From: Distichodus sexfasciatus
Taxonomy: Eukaryota > Chordata > Actinopteri > Characiformes > Distichodontidae
Reading direction: 5' to 3'
NCBI GenBank assembly: GCA_032718565.1
Contig: JAVGVS010000492.1
Span: forward strand, 186,001-250,000
Length of the DNA: 64,000 nt
Of the stretch, positions 41,891-54,370 are shown one piece after another. The notes under the pieces are model-generated. The model did no database searches. It was not told the DNA's origin and saw only the letters and a program-made list of their open reading frames with translations. A program made the position numbers and the translations under genes. Numbering within the stretch: position 1 is the stretch's first letter; every line of letters begins with the position of its first letter.

Positions 41891-42970
41891 GCAGTTGGTA
41901 GTGTAACAATTAGGGAGTCGGCCCGTGATCAGAGGGTCACCGGCAGAGGTAAGCAGTAACTAAGTACATTTACTTGAGTACTGTACTTAAGTAGAGTTTT
42001 TGAGTATCTGTACCTCACTTTAGTATTTTATTTGGAAACTTATGACTTCCACTTCACTACGTTTTAAAGATAAATACTGTACTTTTTACTTCACTACATT
42101 TCTATCAAGGTTCTCGTTACTCGTTACTTTCATATCTGTGGATAAAGTGGATGTTATTCCCCCTTTTCTAAAAGGTGGTTGGTTGTTTGGCAGGTGACAG
42201 TCTATCAGTAATCAGCAGGGTTACGTCACACCTGTAGACTGGAACTATAAAACCAGGCTCAGACAGTTCTGCTGTTTTCTGTCTTGATTAGAACATTGTT
42301 GCTGTTGGAAAGTCTTGAAGCTAGAGGTGTAGAGCTGGGTTTTAAGCAAGTTGGAATGTTGATTTGAAGCTGTGAGCTGCATTTACAGCTATTACACTGT
42401 CCTCCTGATTAACATACACATACATGTGTGCACACACTGCCAGAGCTGTGTCAGAACACTACCATGCTGTTTTGTGGGGGTGTGTAGTCTTACAATCGAT
42501 TAATAAAATAAACAAATGACTGGTTTTCTTTATCAGTTCAGGTTGTGTTTCATTCTGTAACATTCCACCAGCTCCTTACTCTACAGGTCCTACAGGCTAG
42601 TCAGAGGCATTAGGAATTATAAGTGTTGTTGCAATAATGCAACAATGTGGTGAAATAAGATGTATTTTCAATACTTAAGTATTTTTTAAAACAAGTACTT
42701 CTGTACTGTAACTTAAGTAAAAAATTGACTGTACGACTTTCACTTGTATTGGAGTAACATTTGACTGGTGGTATCTGTACTTTCACTTAAGTAATGAAGT
42801 TAGCTGCGTCACCGGTGTGAGTCCTGGACCTGTAAAGGTACCACTGAGGTACTCATGAGCAAGGTGCCGTCCCCAAGCACTGCTCCTTCACGAATGGGTC
42901 AAATACAGAGGTCGCGTTTGGTTGTGATGCACTGTGTGCTGTGTTCACAGTGACAAATAATCCCTCAGTC
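41891..42970 (+). repeat. tRNA-headed SINE split by a DNA transposon
   Basis: The head (GCAGTTGGTAGTGTAACAAT, CCCGTGATCAGAGGGTCACC) is at 41891-41943. The body and tail (GGTACCACTGAGGTACTCAT ... GACAAATAATCCCTCAG) resume at 42808. The 864 bp between is a hAT-like insertion. Confidence 0.9.
41944..42807. mobile_element. hAT-like element (864 bp) inside a SINE, duplication GTCACCGG
   Basis: GTCACCGG occurs at 41936-41943 and 42808-42815. Left end CAGAGGTAAGCAGTAACTAA. The right end reads TAATGAAGTTAGCTGC and lacks the terminal bases expected for a mirror of the left end. Arms are rich in GTACTTAAGT. Non-coding. Confidence 0.88.
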
Positions 42971-43129
42971 AATGTGTAAAAAGACGAGGGCCTCTTGTGG
43001 TGGGCGTATGAGCTGCAGTGCAGGACGGTAGAAAATCCCAGCAGTCCTGGAGGCGTTGAGCTACGAGAATGTTTAGTGTCTCCGGGGCATGAAATCATGT
43101 TGAAATGCTGACAAAGCGTTGATGCTCTC

Positions 43130-43420
43130 TTTGTTTCTCCGTTTTATTAGTTCTGTCCTTCCTTAATTCTTTCTGTCTTTCACTCTTTCTTTCTTTCGCT
43201 AATTCTTTCTGTCTTACACTTTTTCTTTCTGTTCCTTCTGTTCTTTTTACTCTTTCTTTCATCCCTTGTCTTATTTTCTTACTTTCTTTCCTTCTTTCTT
43301 TCTTTTTTCTCTCTTTCTTTCTTTCCTTCTTTTTCTTTTTTTTTCCTTATCTCTCTTTCTCTCTTTCACTGTCTTTCTCTGTTTTGTTATTTCTTTCTTA
43401 CTTGAAACCCAGGAAAAGAG
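43130..43420. repeat. CTTT-rich pyrimidine tract
   Basis: CTTTCTTTCTTT-type simple repeat on the plus strand. The open frame of Phe/Leu/Ser through it is an artefact. Confidence 0.95.
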
Positions 43421-43475
43421 CAAAGTAAGGCACCAACATACATTTGTTTTATTGATTAATATTCCAAATACTTCA

Positions 43476-43523
<48 letters not shown>

Positions 43524-43554
43524 TATTATTATTTTTACTACTATTATTGTTATG

Positions 43555-43588
<34 letters not shown>

Positions 43589-43600
43589 ATTATTATTACA
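43476..43600. repeat. (TTA)n trinucleotide repeat
   Basis: More than 30 TTA/ATT units with a few interruptions. Similar tracts occur at 50482-50504, 52192-52210 and 52252-52325. Confidence 0.97.
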
Positions 43601-43609
43601 ACTGAATAT

Positions 43610-46600
43610 TTTGAGAGGTTCACCACATTAAGTAGACTCATCAGTAGAGCAGGCCGCCTGGGCAGCAGCAGGTGACAACAGTGTATTTGAATCTGATTGG
43701 TGTTGGCATTGGAAGTATGATGGCGCAGCAGTGTGTCATGAAAGTCACCTGCCAGAAGAGGGAACCCACGTTCATCATTTGTGATTACTGTGTGAAACCA
43801 GGTTTAAAACACACATCAGCCACAACATTACTACCGACAGTTTAACATTGAGCAGATCTGCAGCTACCGCCGTGTGTCAGCTTACTTCTCTATCAAGACC
43901 CTGCTTCAGCTTATTTAGCCGTGCTCCCTACCTTCCATTGGTTATATGACACAACTCTCACAGCATTATGATGCTGTCTGTGCTTTTGTCATCAAACAAA
44001 GCAGAATTCCCAAAACTCAGTGGACAAAACCATATCCACACCACTTTTTACTGTCTTTTTCAGACTTTGACTTTCATTCCATTCTTAAATGTGTTTTGAC
44101 ATCTATCTTCTTTCTACAATTTTTATTTCTATTTTTACAAAAGTCACATCCCTCTTTTTGTGCACTTTTCCTCTTGATCTTTGGAACATTCAAACCTCTC
44201 ACACTTTGTCAATTCGTATCATAGAACATCTAAAGTTCATTCTCTCTTGCTTTTTCATCACTTTATTTCACCCTTGAAATACTGATTGTACAGTAAACCA
44301 GTGTTCATATCTAGAGCCTTCTGAATTTGGGAGCTTTTTTTTCAGGGTTATTCTAGTGCGTGTGTGAACTTAGTGATACATGCTTTATATTGTTGTGTTC
44401 AGGACATCCTCGCTTTCTCAGATTTGTCTGGTTGAGGAGGTGTAAATGTTGGCTCTTTTAAAATCTGCACATTTTCTGGTGAAAAATTGACCTGTACCTG
44501 TAGAAATATTTATTATTTTAGCTTGTGCTGAAACTGTAGATATAACTACTAGACATAGCAAAGAACAGTGTCTGTTTTATTGACATAGAGCTTTTGGCTA
44601 TGAAGAGAGTTATTGCAGGTGGAAACACTTCTTTATCCATTTGGAATCCATCTGGATATAGAATAAAAATTATTTCATAACATAATGCATTTTTCTATAT
44701 TTTAACTTATATTCTCTAACATTATAGAATGGAAAAAAAGCCTTATATTTTTCTGATTAAGAGGCCTGTAATGTAGCCTATGTTTCGTTAAATACAAATC
44801 CTATGAGCTTCAGTGTTCCGAGCGCTAAGCACCTTTAGTGGAAAAAAGACGCCGGTGGAGATGGTGTTTTACCACAGCGCAACTTTTAGAACAGTGCTGG
44901 GCTCGTCAATGTCACTTCTCTCTTGCTAGCCAGTCAAAATCTAGGAAGGGCAGGTTACATCAGTGATACACTCCCATGCACCCAGTCTCGTCTCGAAGAC
45001 GTGTGGCTATTTCAAACGCTGTGGCTTATGTTAAGAAGTGATTTCTCTCCATCTTGTTGGCGAAACTAGTGATCTCAAACAAGCACATTGGCCGGTTTGA
45101 CGGTCTCAGCTAATCGCATTTGATGGACTGAGGCCCTAATTCAAATGAAGAAATACTGAGAGTTTGGCAATTTTTAGAACAGATTCATTTTGGCCCATAA
45201 CTCATTTCTGGGAGAGAAATTACATTTCTGGGCATTATGTTGTTCCATATATGAGAGTGACATCACACATTAATACCATAAATGAAATGAAGTGTCATCA
45301 GCTTTTAATTATACATCATAAACTAAAATTATGTAAAAACTCTTAGAATGCCAAGCTTCTGGGACATTCATGAGCAAAAGTGAAGTAATTCAGCAAAATG
45401 TTACTGTTGTTTATGGAAATTCTATTATTATTGAGGGGTACAGAAGTTGTCCTAGAACCGCCTGAATAATAATAAAGTGATGGATCTAGCAGGTTCTTGG
45501 AATTGGGATGTTTAGATAACGGCAAACGTCACCATTTCTCTTTCTTAGGATTTCACGACGACCATACACGAGGGGGAGACATCATTCTGAAAGTGAAATT
45601 TCTCTCTTCGGTTGTTGAGATTCTCTTTTTGTAGATGCACCATTGCTTCACGGAATGTAGAAAGTGCTGCATAATAAAGGTTCTCTATTTTTGTAAAGAT
45701 GGCCCTCTTCTGCGCAACGGCACTCAGACTTTTTTGTTAAAAGAGATGGAGAGCTCAACGAGGAACGTGAACCTCAATCAAAAAAACACAGTTTAGAAAA
45801 AGCATTTTGATGTTCCACATGATCGGGACGGTTCATATTGAAACCACTGATCGCCCTCATGACGTTCTCATTTTGGATAATGAGTTTAAAAAGGGAATAT
45901 AAACATGCAGGAAAATGTCCATGTTTGAGGAGCAAATTCCTGTCTAGAAACGTACTGGCAGTGAATCCTTCTAAAACAACATTTATCTAACCCAAATAAC
46001 ATATTTACCAATATTTACTGAATTTACTTAACATTATTTTTTATATGTTACTGATTTATACCAGTCTCTGTTTTATAAGTGACATTTATACAATGTAGCT
46101 ATTTGAACAATAGGGGATGCTAAATAAAAATGCTAAATAAATTTTTGCAGCCTAAACCGTTAGTCACACAAAGCTGAATCCCCAAGGGGATTGGCTAAAT
46201 TTTCATTAACAGTTGCGATCCCAACATTGCGAAATCCTGGAGTTGCGGTAATTGGTGAAAATTGCACAGTAGTAACCAATTACCACAACTTGTCCACAAC
46301 TTTTGACCAATCACTGTCATTTCCCGCAATGCGTTGCGCCATACGTTAAGCGAACTCACTTCATATTCTACTTAGAAGCAGGAAGCATTATTAATGATGA
46401 AAATCAAAATATCTAAATGATTAAATGGTTAATAAAAAAAAAAATAATAGTGGTTTTGTTCCCTTCATTTTAATTAATTGTTAAAAAGAGGAACAAAATC
46501 ACAAATCTTTCCGCAACTGACTTGCTCCCGCAACTTTATTGCAACAAAATGCCTAAAAACACCGAAAAACAACTTTCATTCTTTTTTTTTTTTTTTTGAA

Positions 46601-48420
46601 AAGCTGCCGCAAAATCAGGCATTTTAGGCTGTAACAATTAAAAACCTCAAAAATGTGTGAAAATCCTGGAGAAGGGACAGAAATTGGCGTAATTCTTCGC
46701 CAACACTGTAGATTTTCCAATAATGTTGCTTTCCATTATTATTCCAGGAGGCATAAGCTAATTTTTTCCAGTAATTACATCACTTCTAACAAAGCAAATG
46801 ATTTTACTTGAAAGCATTACAAGCGCTTTGTTTACCGTATGCAAAACCATGTAAAGACCTATGGTACGGTGAACTGAGTGTGACTGTGATTGTTGTTAAA
46901 GCTGTACCTGCACTCCGTTTTCACAACATGCTCAATACTTTTATTTATTTTGATTTTTGTTTTTAGCTTTAGACATAAAACTCAGAATCCCTATTTGTCC
47001 TCTCTTCTTCAAAAGCTAAGGACATTGAATGGAGATTGGAGTCATAAGGGCAGGTTTGTTCGTACTACCGTGCAATTTTGACCCATTACCGCAGCTTTTC
47101 AGCAATTTTGACCAATTGTCAGGGATCTCACTAACTTCCTCGTTGCGTTTAGAAGACGCAGGAAGCGTGTGATAAAAACGCCTCACATTTACCTGCAACA
47201 AAGATTAATACAAATAATAATAACATAGTAACATAGTGTACGTTGGCAACTAACATAGTGTTACTAAGCAGCTAAATGTATCGTTATAACTATACTTTTA
47301 GGAAATGCACCTGGCTGGTAATCCTCTGAAAGGTCACTAATGGCCACTCTTTGTCCTTCTTCCAATCTTCGTATGTGGCTCGTTTTTCCTAATTTGCCTC
47401 ACTTGCGTTTGCAATTACTCAATTTGTTTAGCCTTTATCTCGTTCTTGCTTGGTTCTGTGCTGTTTTGTTTACTGTAGTTATTTTCCACAGATTTCCTGT
47501 GCTCTTGGTTTTTTCTGCCCTTTAAATCTTTGTTTTTAAGGCTCATGGTTCGGGCTGGTGGTTTGATTCTGTTCTGTTTGATTCAGCCAAGAAATCCAAG
47601 TTTACTCGTCCTGCCTGAAACCTTTACCCTGCTAAACATGGTGTTAGGTTCACAGTAATGTCTTCACCTTATTTTCTAGCGAGTGGCAATGGAAGTGAGC
47701 CCCTTTTGGGAAGTCTGCTCACTTTACATTAAAAAATGTGTTCCTTCAGCACTTATATGTAACAAAGAAGATGTTTAATTTCCTGCATGTAGGGAGGGCC
47801 TGATTGGGTTGGAAGTTGGACGTTTGATTTCATTTTCTTCTTAAGAAAGTTGACATTTAAATAGTATAATATTTCACAACTGTAGAATTGAAAAAAAAAA
47901 AAAGCAGAAGCCAGTGTTTTTAAACAGACATGCAATAAAACCCCAATGTCTGGCCTTACTGTTTGCACTTTTTATCTAAGAACAAATCTCAAATTTGAAA
48001 ACATTGAGGAAGGGTTTTCCAGACACTGGTTAAGCCTAAGCCTAATCTTAGAATTTCTGTGGTGAATCTCCATTGTATCTCCAATTTAATTCAGACAAAG
48101 GCTTGTCCCGTTCAGAAACCAGCCCCACCCCGCAGTACCGGCTGGTGAGAACTACGTAGAGTGGGGTTTAAAACAAATATATCCCAGAGCTGTTGGCAAT
48201 AGATTCCCTTTAATTATTAAATATCTTTCAGCACAGTTCCCAAGTTGAACGCCAACGTGCCACGATTTGCTTAATCAAACAAAGGGTTTGCAAAGAAGGA
48301 AGACAGATCTCTAGACATTGCAACCCAGTGCATGTTGCCAAACTCTGACTTGACGATTGGATTTCGGGAATCCTGAGGACAACTTTATTTACGACTATTT
48401 CAATGTATACACACTGCAGT
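43610..48420. other. Intergenic DNA without a supported gene
   Basis: 46150-46700 and 47070-47190 share motifs (TTGCGGTAATTGGT, CCAATTACC, AGAAGCAGGAAGC) that suggest an old non-autonomous DNA element family. 48001-48130 resembles the element at 58422. No exon was recognised. Confidence 0.4.
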
Positions 48421-48432
48421 ATAGAATGCACT

Positions 48433-48568
48433 GCAATGTGACCTCTGCATTTGACCCATCCGTGAAGGAGCAGTGGGCAGCTGACGGGACCTCACCTCTG
48501 TGGTACCTTTAGCGGTTCCAGGATGTGAACTGGTGACCTTCCGATCACAGGGCCAACTCCCAGGGCCT
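48433..48568 (-). repeat. tRNA-headed SINE, partial, minus orientation
   Basis: GTGACCTCTGCATTTGACCC, ATCCGTGAAGGAGCAGTGGG and TGAACTGGTGACCTTCCGAT identify it. The central GGTACCTTGCTCATGAGTAC part is deleted. Confidence 0.82.
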
Positions 48569-48782
48569 AACCCAGTGGTCCCCAATTATCTTTCCCAAAT
48601 TATGCAAAGCAAGTCAGGCTGAGGGCCAACAAGTCAACAAATCCTCGACATCTTTAAATTTGTTGATTTTAAACAAGCTTTACTGATGGAAGAACAATCG
48701 TGGGCGACAAAAGCACTACTGTCATCGCTCTGGATAGAGGCGTCTGCTAAATGCTATGTAAATGTAAAAAATGTCCAACAAT

Positions 48783-48945
48783 GACGGGCGGCGTTGTGGT
48801 TAACACTGTCTCTTCACAACAAGAAGGTTCTGGATTCAATCCCAGGTTGGCCTTTTGGGCTCTTTCTGTGTGGAGTTGACGTGGGTTTTCTCCAGGTGTT
48901 CTGGTTTCCCTGCCTCACCGTGCCGCCCTTAAGATGTATACATAG
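48783..48945 (+). repeat. 5' part of a second dispersed repeat family (tRNA-like head)
   Basis: GGCGTTGTGGTTAACACTGT, AACAAGAAGGTTCTGGATTC and TCTTTCTGTGTGGAGTTGAC match the starts of the copies at 49728 and 61545. Confidence 0.75.
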
Positions 48946-49727
48946 ACTATGAAATATAAAATAGAGACCATGCAATATAGTTACATGCAGGATTTAAAAA
49001 CTACTGTTACCTTTTTGTGCATATGATTAGTGGCAGTTGAATATGAAGTTCTAAAAACAGGTGGTCTGTTAAATAAAGTGACTAGGTAAGGAGTCAGTAA
49101 CATGTGCAATGGAGTTCAATAGCATGCCGGTATCGTAACAGTCAGAGTGAGGAGAAATTGCAATCAGTAACATATGCAATAGCATTTAAATAATATATTC
49201 AGAAATGATATTTTTAGCAGCAGTCAAAAGGAAAGAGGTAAACTTCAGTAAAACTTCTAGCTTGGAGTTTGGAGTAGCATGTTGCTCCAGGCAGACTGTT
49301 CCTCCCATTAGGAACTGGAAGTCGCTCTGGAAAGAGCGTCTGAAAGCAGCACAGCATGTCTGTCAGCACTTTCGTTGTGGGTGAAGTTTAGAACCGGGCT
49401 TTAACTCTTTATCACCTAATTCAACTTAGTTTATAACCAACCTTTGTCTCTAATGCCAATGTTGCTTGGCCAAAGATCCGTAGTCTACATAATCTCACAA
49501 TTTGACTCAAACATCCCAAAATCAAAAGCTTAATTTTTTCCAAACCTGTCATTCATTCAATATTTCATTCCTATCAGGGTTGCAGGGACCAGAACCTATC
49601 CCAAGATTTTGGGCACAAGGCGGAATCCAACCCCAACACATTTTCGAGTTACCAATCTATAGGGGTGTTGAAATGAATCGCGTATTGATGCAGGGTGATG
49701 CAGACGTGGTCTATATATATATCTTAA

Positions 49728-50216
49728 GGGGCATGCAGCGCTATCGCTGCCTCACGGCGAGAAGGTCCCCAGGTCCGGCCGTAGGGTCTTTCTGTGTGGA
49801 GCTTGCGTGCTCGGGTGCTCGGGTACTTTGGTTTCCTTTTTCTCTCACAGTCCAAAAGCATGCTATATAGGTTAATTGCTAACTCTAAATTGGCCCCATA
49901 AGGTGTGAATGTGAGGTATTCATTCAATGGTCTTATGTGCCCTGTAATTGTGCTGGCGCCTGCCCAGGGTTGTTCAACGCCTTGTTGCCCGTAAGTTCCC
50001 GGGATGGGCGCTGGTCCCCCCGCGACCCCAGTTGGGATTAAGTTGTTCGGATAATGAATGAATCTCTGTTCACAAATCCGGATAAATACAGCGTCCACAG
50101 CTGCGTAGAACCATGTCGGCCAATCAGAATCCTGGAAAAAAACAGATCGAGTTACATCCGGTTGCTTAGTATGGACAGATAGGGGAGTGGAGTTACTTTT
50201 AAACGTTAGCAGGTAG
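49728..50216 (+). repeat. Composite dispersed repeat, copy 1
   Basis: Contains the common fish repeat (CGAGAAGGTCCCCAGGTCC ... TTCGGATAATGAATGAATC) followed by about 150 bp (ATCCGGATAAATACAGCGTC to ACTTTTAAACGTTAGCAGG) that is virtually identical to 61898-62047. Open frames inside it are shared by both copies and belong to the repeat. Confidence 0.85.
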
Positions 50217-50481
50217 CGTTTAGATCTGAGCAGGTGAGCTTAAGCGGATCAGATAATGAATAAATGAATGAATGAATGAATGAAGTATTGATTTATTTAG
50301 ATATAGCATTAATGTAAAATGTAAAATGAAACACCAAATGGGTTCAATCACCAAATGCAAAAGTAAACTAGACTTAAAATAGGTATTCATTCATTATCTG
50401 AATGAATGAATGGTAGCGTATAAACCATAAGCCCTCAATACTTCATTCAATACAAAAGTTCCTGAGATCAAAATAGACATA

Positions 50482-50511
50482 TTATTATTATTATTATTAT
50501 TATTGTGTGTG

Positions 50512-50547
<36 letters not shown>

Positions 50548-50548
50548 T
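50482..50548. repeat. (TTA)n and (GTA)n microsatellites
   Basis: ATTATTATT run followed by about 12 TAG/GTA units, giving Asn- and Thr-rich artefact frames on the minus strand. Confidence 0.95.
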
Positions 50549-51809
50549 TGGTGTGATACAAGCTGTTGCTTGTTGTTGCTGTTCTAAACATAGCCTTAGT
50601 GATAGTTCGGTGAAATGGAATAAATGATTGCTTTATGTTGAAGTAAACATGGTTTACTAATTAAATTATTTTTTACACAATTGTGTTAAAGGCCTTGTTC
50701 AGGAGCCCACTGTGGTGTTTAGACTCAAGATTCGACCCCCAGTCTTGTAGTTGGCGGTCACATTTGGTTGCGGTGTAGTGTGTGCTGTGTGTTCACAACA
50801 ACACAAAATAACTCCCCTTAGCCACAGTTAATCCCTTCAGAAGATGATCAGGTTGTCGACTACCAAATGGAAATGGTGTAAAAAGCAGTGTAGGGAGAAA
50901 ATTGGTGCATTGATTGTGCGTAGTGTTTGTGGTTATAAACGCAATGCTGAAATGAAAACACAAAAAACAACCGCTTAATCCCACTCAGGTTCATGACCTA
51001 TAAATTATTTACATCTTCAACGATGAACAATCCAAACTCATCAGTGCCAAAACCAGTGATCCAAAGTAAAGTCAGCAAAGTCCAAACTTCTCTAGCCAGC
51101 TATGCCCAAGGTGAGGTCCAACATACACAAGCAGCATAAAATGAAAGCATTAAAGACAAACGCAGCCCAGCAGTAAGCCAGAACATACCTCCACATAACG
51201 AAAGACAGGATAACATTTAAACGTTGCCAATGTTTACAGTTCAAATGTAAGCCAGTATTGGGACAAGAGACCCAGCAAATAGAGGAGCAAATGCCATAAT
51301 GAATTGTTTGTTTTGGCAAAAGAATGGTCTTTTCATTCCAAAAGATTGGAATCTAATGACAGTGTAACTTGATGCCGTTTGTTGCAGCTCATGTTACACT
51401 GCCATTAAGTGGATTATCTGCTTCTTCTGTGCAGACTGTAACACTGTCTGCATTTTAAAAGAAAATGGAAGATTATTTATATTAGACTATATTTCTATAT
51501 CACTGTTTTCTGCAGTCACATCTTTGAATTGGTTAATAGATCAAAAATACGCAGTGATGAAAGGTTGGGCTTCCAGTGGCTACTATTTTCACTTTCTCAT
51601 CTCAAGTGTTTCTTTATAGATCGCCTTTTCTGTCTCAGTGTCTTTCATGTATTACAATTTCAGAAAATGAAACCCAAAATCCTTAGAATCATAGTGGAGT
51701 GCTATAATAAAAGCAACATTTTTCTGTAGAAACCTGTCATATCATTTTCTATACTGCTGCAAGTTTGCTGGAAGGTACAGCAAGATCAGTTGTTGAATAT
51801 ATATCCAAT

Positions 51810-52060
51810 ATTACTCAGTAACAAGTTTGTGTACATATTTAAAATTGTCTGATAATATTGAACCTTTGCACAGATTGGCTGGGTGCCCGAGAGGGAGTTG
51901 GTGCCAAATATAAAATAACAACAAATACTACTTGTAATAAAACATGTAAAAATAACAACTTACTTCAGAGAAGTTGTAGTATCTGAATTTTCCAGGAGCT
52001 TCTACTTTTGACACTTGCTCTGTTAATACCAGGAATAATAATGATGTTAGTTTGCAAGTT
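51810..52060 (+). repeat. Direct repeat copy A flanking the socs1 promoter
   Basis: Shares with 53820-54370 the ordered motifs CAGTAACAAGTTTGTG, CACAGATTGGCTGG, GGGAGTTGGTGCCAAATATA, TTACTTCAGAG, and CACTTGCTCTGTTAATACCA. Nature unknown. Confidence 0.65.
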
Positions 52061-52191
52061 TGGTCTTGTTTTTCTTCTACTCCTCTTAAACGCAGACGTA
52101 TTGCAAAGTTGCCCAAATTAAGGCATAAGACAAAGTGACAATCTAATGAAATCGGCCTGGACCCCAATTATTGCTGTTTGGGGCTATATTG

Positions 52192-52213
52192 GTATTATTA
52201 TTATTATTATTAA

Positions 52214-52247
<34 letters not shown>

Positions 52248-52266
52248 TGTGTTATTGTTATTATTA

Positions 52267-52327
<61 letters not shown>

Positions 52328-52500
52328 TGGCTTGATATTATTTAATTACAATTTAAATAATTTTGCACGAATGCAGCTGTCATGAGACCTAGTGTTGGCT
52401 GAAGATCACGTGATTTAGAGTAAGCCGGGACTCAGAGAGTGAAAGTAAAACATTCACGCGGTGTGTGTGTGTGTGTGTGTGAGTGTGTGTGTGTGTGTGT
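52192..52500. repeat. (TTA)n and (TG)n microsatellites
   Basis: TTATTA, TGTGTG and a further 70-bp TTA tract, then a second (GT)n at 52463-52500, about 0.5 kb upstream of the socs1 TATA box. Confidence 0.96.
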
Positions 52501-52989
52501 AAAACCTCAAGCCATACATATTCAAAACAATCGTTTTTCTTATTTTATTCAAAGCAGCTTTCAGGAATGGATTTGATAAATGACTTTAAATAATGTATAC
52601 AAAGTCGGATTGAAAAAGTCAGCTGGAGACGTCAAAAACATATAAAAACATTTATAAAGTGCAAATGATACATTTGTGTAGTCGTTTATTTAGTTACGGG
52701 GTCTATAAAACATTTGGTCGGAAATGATGATGATGATGATGATGATTATTATTATTATTATCAAGAGGTTTGCACAAATTTCCATGTGCATGAAGAGACT
52801 GAATATGGAGTGTAAATATTAAGTGCATAATTCGTCTTCCACTTTCACGCTTTACGTCAATCCACGCTGTTTAAATCTCCCACTCGCTTTATTTTCACCT
52901 GCAGACCGTGGCTTTGCACCTACACACCCGACCGCAGGTTCGGTTTTCAGGTTTGTATCATTTTGGTCCGCCTTTAGCCGGTGGTGATG

Positions 52990-52997
52990 TATAAATA
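52990..52997 (+). promoter_or_regulatory. TATA box of socs1
   Basis: TATAAATA about 27 bases upstream of the GAAAGTGAAA-type motif and 120 bases upstream of the first donor. Position and the single good match support its use. Transcription would begin near 53018-53025. Confidence 0.7.
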
Positions 52998-53016
52998 GAG
53001 AGGCAACGGCGCAAAC

Positions 53017-53026
53017 TTTCACTTTC
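53017..53026 (-). promoter_or_regulatory. IRF/ISRE-like motif near the socs1 start site
   Basis: TTTCACTTTC, that is GAAAGTGAAA on the reverse strand, a perfect GAAANNGAAA core. Mammalian SOCS1 is induced by IRF1 through similar GAAANN repeats, so interferon induction is plausible here (inference). Confidence 0.6.
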
Positions 53027-53114
53027 GCTATCGGCCGAGACGACGACATGTTCTGAGCTGGAGATGCGTTGGAGATGCGTCGAGAAACGAACTATCCGAG
53101 TCAGCCCCACTCAG
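53020..53114 (+). other. Non-coding first exon of socs1
   Basis: Ends CCCCACTCAG|GTGAGAGT, a strong donor. The 5' end is estimated from the TATA box. A following acceptor TCCATTCAG at 55564 gives an intron of about 2450 bp, consistent with the 5' UTR intron known in vertebrate SOCS1. Confidence 0.6.
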
Positions 53115-53819
53115 GTGAGAGTCGAGCCGCCGTCCCCGCAGCCGGAGGTTTTTTTGGGGGGTTCAGAGGGTAGAAACGAAGCAAAATATTGGTGTCACAA
53201 GTTGACGGCATGACACAGTGTCGCCATTTGTGTGGGTGAATGGGTTCGTTTTTCAGCAGCATCACAGTCGTGAATTTTAATTGCAAGCACGTTGTCACAT
53301 GCTAGAACTTTCTCCTTTTGTTGCTTTAGTGGTTGGTTAAGTTAAGGTGAACAGATTTAAATAAATATACACATGCAAGGTATTAATATAGGTGTGATAA
53401 AATAGTGTGGAGTCTCTTGATGTCAGGGTGGGTTTGTGGCTCTGGGTTTAGTGTGTTTCTGTGGGTGAAAGTCTCATTTTGACTGAACGCATATTTTTGA
53501 TGTGTTCATGACTTGACAGTATCGCTTTGTGAGTATCAGGGATACACTAACTGTGACTAGTAGTCGCCACAGTTTTTATTAAAGAATGAAAACAAAAAGA
53601 AAGACAGTCCAGCGTCTGTCTATCTTTACATTTACTGACGAGCAAACACTCTCATCCACAGCAACCTCCATTATTGCCTTAGTTACAGTCACCGGAGCAA
53701 CTGAAGCAAATCAAAATCATAACAATGCAAGACTCATTGGTCAGTGCTGTAATAAAAAAAGAAACATATGTCACATAATAAAATCCCCCTAAATCAAAAT
53801 TACGTTGACAGATATGACC

Positions 53820-54370
53820 AAATATTATCCAGTAACAAGTTTGTGGTGTTTGTTTATCAAACAACTTATCAAAACTTTATACAGATTGACTGGATGCACA
53901 AGGGGAGCTGGTATGAAGTGTAAAATGGTGTAATGTAAAATTTAATATTAATTAATTTAATAATAATAAAAAATTAAATGATAAAAAATGTGTTACTTCA
54001 GAGTCAAGTGATTTAATTTATATAGCACAACAGGAGTTGACCCAGAGTGCTTTACAAGTGAGATAATCAAAAAAAAAACAAACAAGTTTTAGGGAAAAGA
54101 AGCACAGCTAGGAAGATTAGGAGCAACTTGAAAACACAACGGATTAAATAAGAGAAATAAATACACACATCAATAAATAAATGACTAATGGAAATAAGAT
54201 GATGAGCTCAATATTAAGAAATTATCATAAAAAGAAAGAGGAAGTTTAAAAACAAAAATTAAATTCAATTTAATTTCAATACAATAAGATATAAACAGGA
54301 AGGGGCTCAGCTCTGCTTTCACACTTGCTCTGTTAGTACCAAAAATAACAATGACATCAAGTTGGGGATT
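53820..54370 (+). repeat. Direct repeat copy B, with an insertion
   Basis: Second copy of 51810-52060, interrupted between about 54003 and 54315 by a sequence starting AAGTGATTTAATTTATATAG (resembling the fish repeat family with CAGAGTGCTTTACAAGTGAG). It lies in socs1 intron 1. Confidence 0.6.

Noticed and set aside
43266..43631. 121-codon frame rich in Phe, Leu and Ile
   Set aside because: Caused by the CTTT and TTA repeats.
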